Of a DNA stretch of 6,662 nt, positions 6,634-6,662 are shown piece by piece; the stretch's first letter is position 1, and every line of letters starts with the position of its first letter. The notes beneath the pieces are model-generated. The model saw only the letters and a list, made by a program, of their open reading frames with translations. It had not been told where the DNA came from and did not search any database. Origin of the DNA: Deltaproteobacteria bacterium (GTDB lineage Bacteria; Desulfobacterota; Desulfobulbia; Desulfobulbales; SURF-16); the NCBI GenBank assembly GCA_029939635.1, contig JAOZSN010000154.1:1-6662 (forward strand), in the 5' to 3' direction. The position numbers and the translations under genes are program-made.

Positions 6634-6662
6634 CTTTTTGAATTTAATGGTATCCCCTGCTT

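Larger units (their letters stand above)
6532..6662. other. 3' flank without a clear gene or terminator
   Basis: Apart from the doubtful small ORF and the repeat element I see nothing here. AAAGGACCTTT (6553-6563) is an 11-nt palindrome too tight to be a hairpin terminator, and no GC stem followed by a T-run is present. The operon transcript either ends beyond the window or uses Rho. Confidence 0.6.

Noticed and set aside
1..6662. CRISPR array, tRNA, rRNA or riboswitch
   Set aside because: No regularly spaced repeat series, tRNA cloverleaf or recognisable riboswitch core was seen on either strand.

Overview
The window carries one complete, co-directional four-gene operon for a tripartite RND multidrug-efflux pump. 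It is flanked by short non-coding stretches. The organism must be Gram-negative, because the operon encodes an outer-membrane channel and a periplasmic adaptor with Sec signal peptides. Moderate base composition and general protein style would fit a Desulfobacterota-like or other proteobacterial host, but this is a weak inference and no taxonomic marker is present.

Layout. Positions 1-128 hold the open 3' end of an unrecognised + strand reading frame. It is followed at 184-227 by a strong hairpin with a T-tract, which looks like its terminator. Positions 228-513 are the control region of the pump operon. They contain a perfect 29-nt palindrome (272-300), a small inverted repeat (369-382), a candidate -35 overlapped by a 10-nt palindrome (427-436), and a TetR-type inverted repeat (462-477) just ahead of the first gene. 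The genes follow in order: periplasmic adaptor (514-1575), inner-membrane HAE1-type RND transporter (1572-4664), TolC-like outer-membrane channel (4667-5938) and a TetR/AcrR regulator (5941-6531). All junctions are tight (4-nt overlap, then 2-nt gaps), so the four are almost certainly co-transcribed. The last 131 bases have no clear gene and no clear terminator.

How it works together. The RND trimer uses the proton gradient to capture substrates in the periplasm or inner leaflet. The adaptor links it to the outer-membrane channel, and the TetR protein probably represses the whole operon from the 462-477 operator until a ligand binds it. All proton-relay residues are present (D400, D401, K920, R950, T957), so the pump looks functional. 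Substrates cannot be read from the sequence.

I see no undescribed system here. The points worth a second look are the operator architecture, the long unexplained palindrome, a 38-nt related element on both sides of the operon, and two gene starts that should be moved downstream of the longest reading frame.
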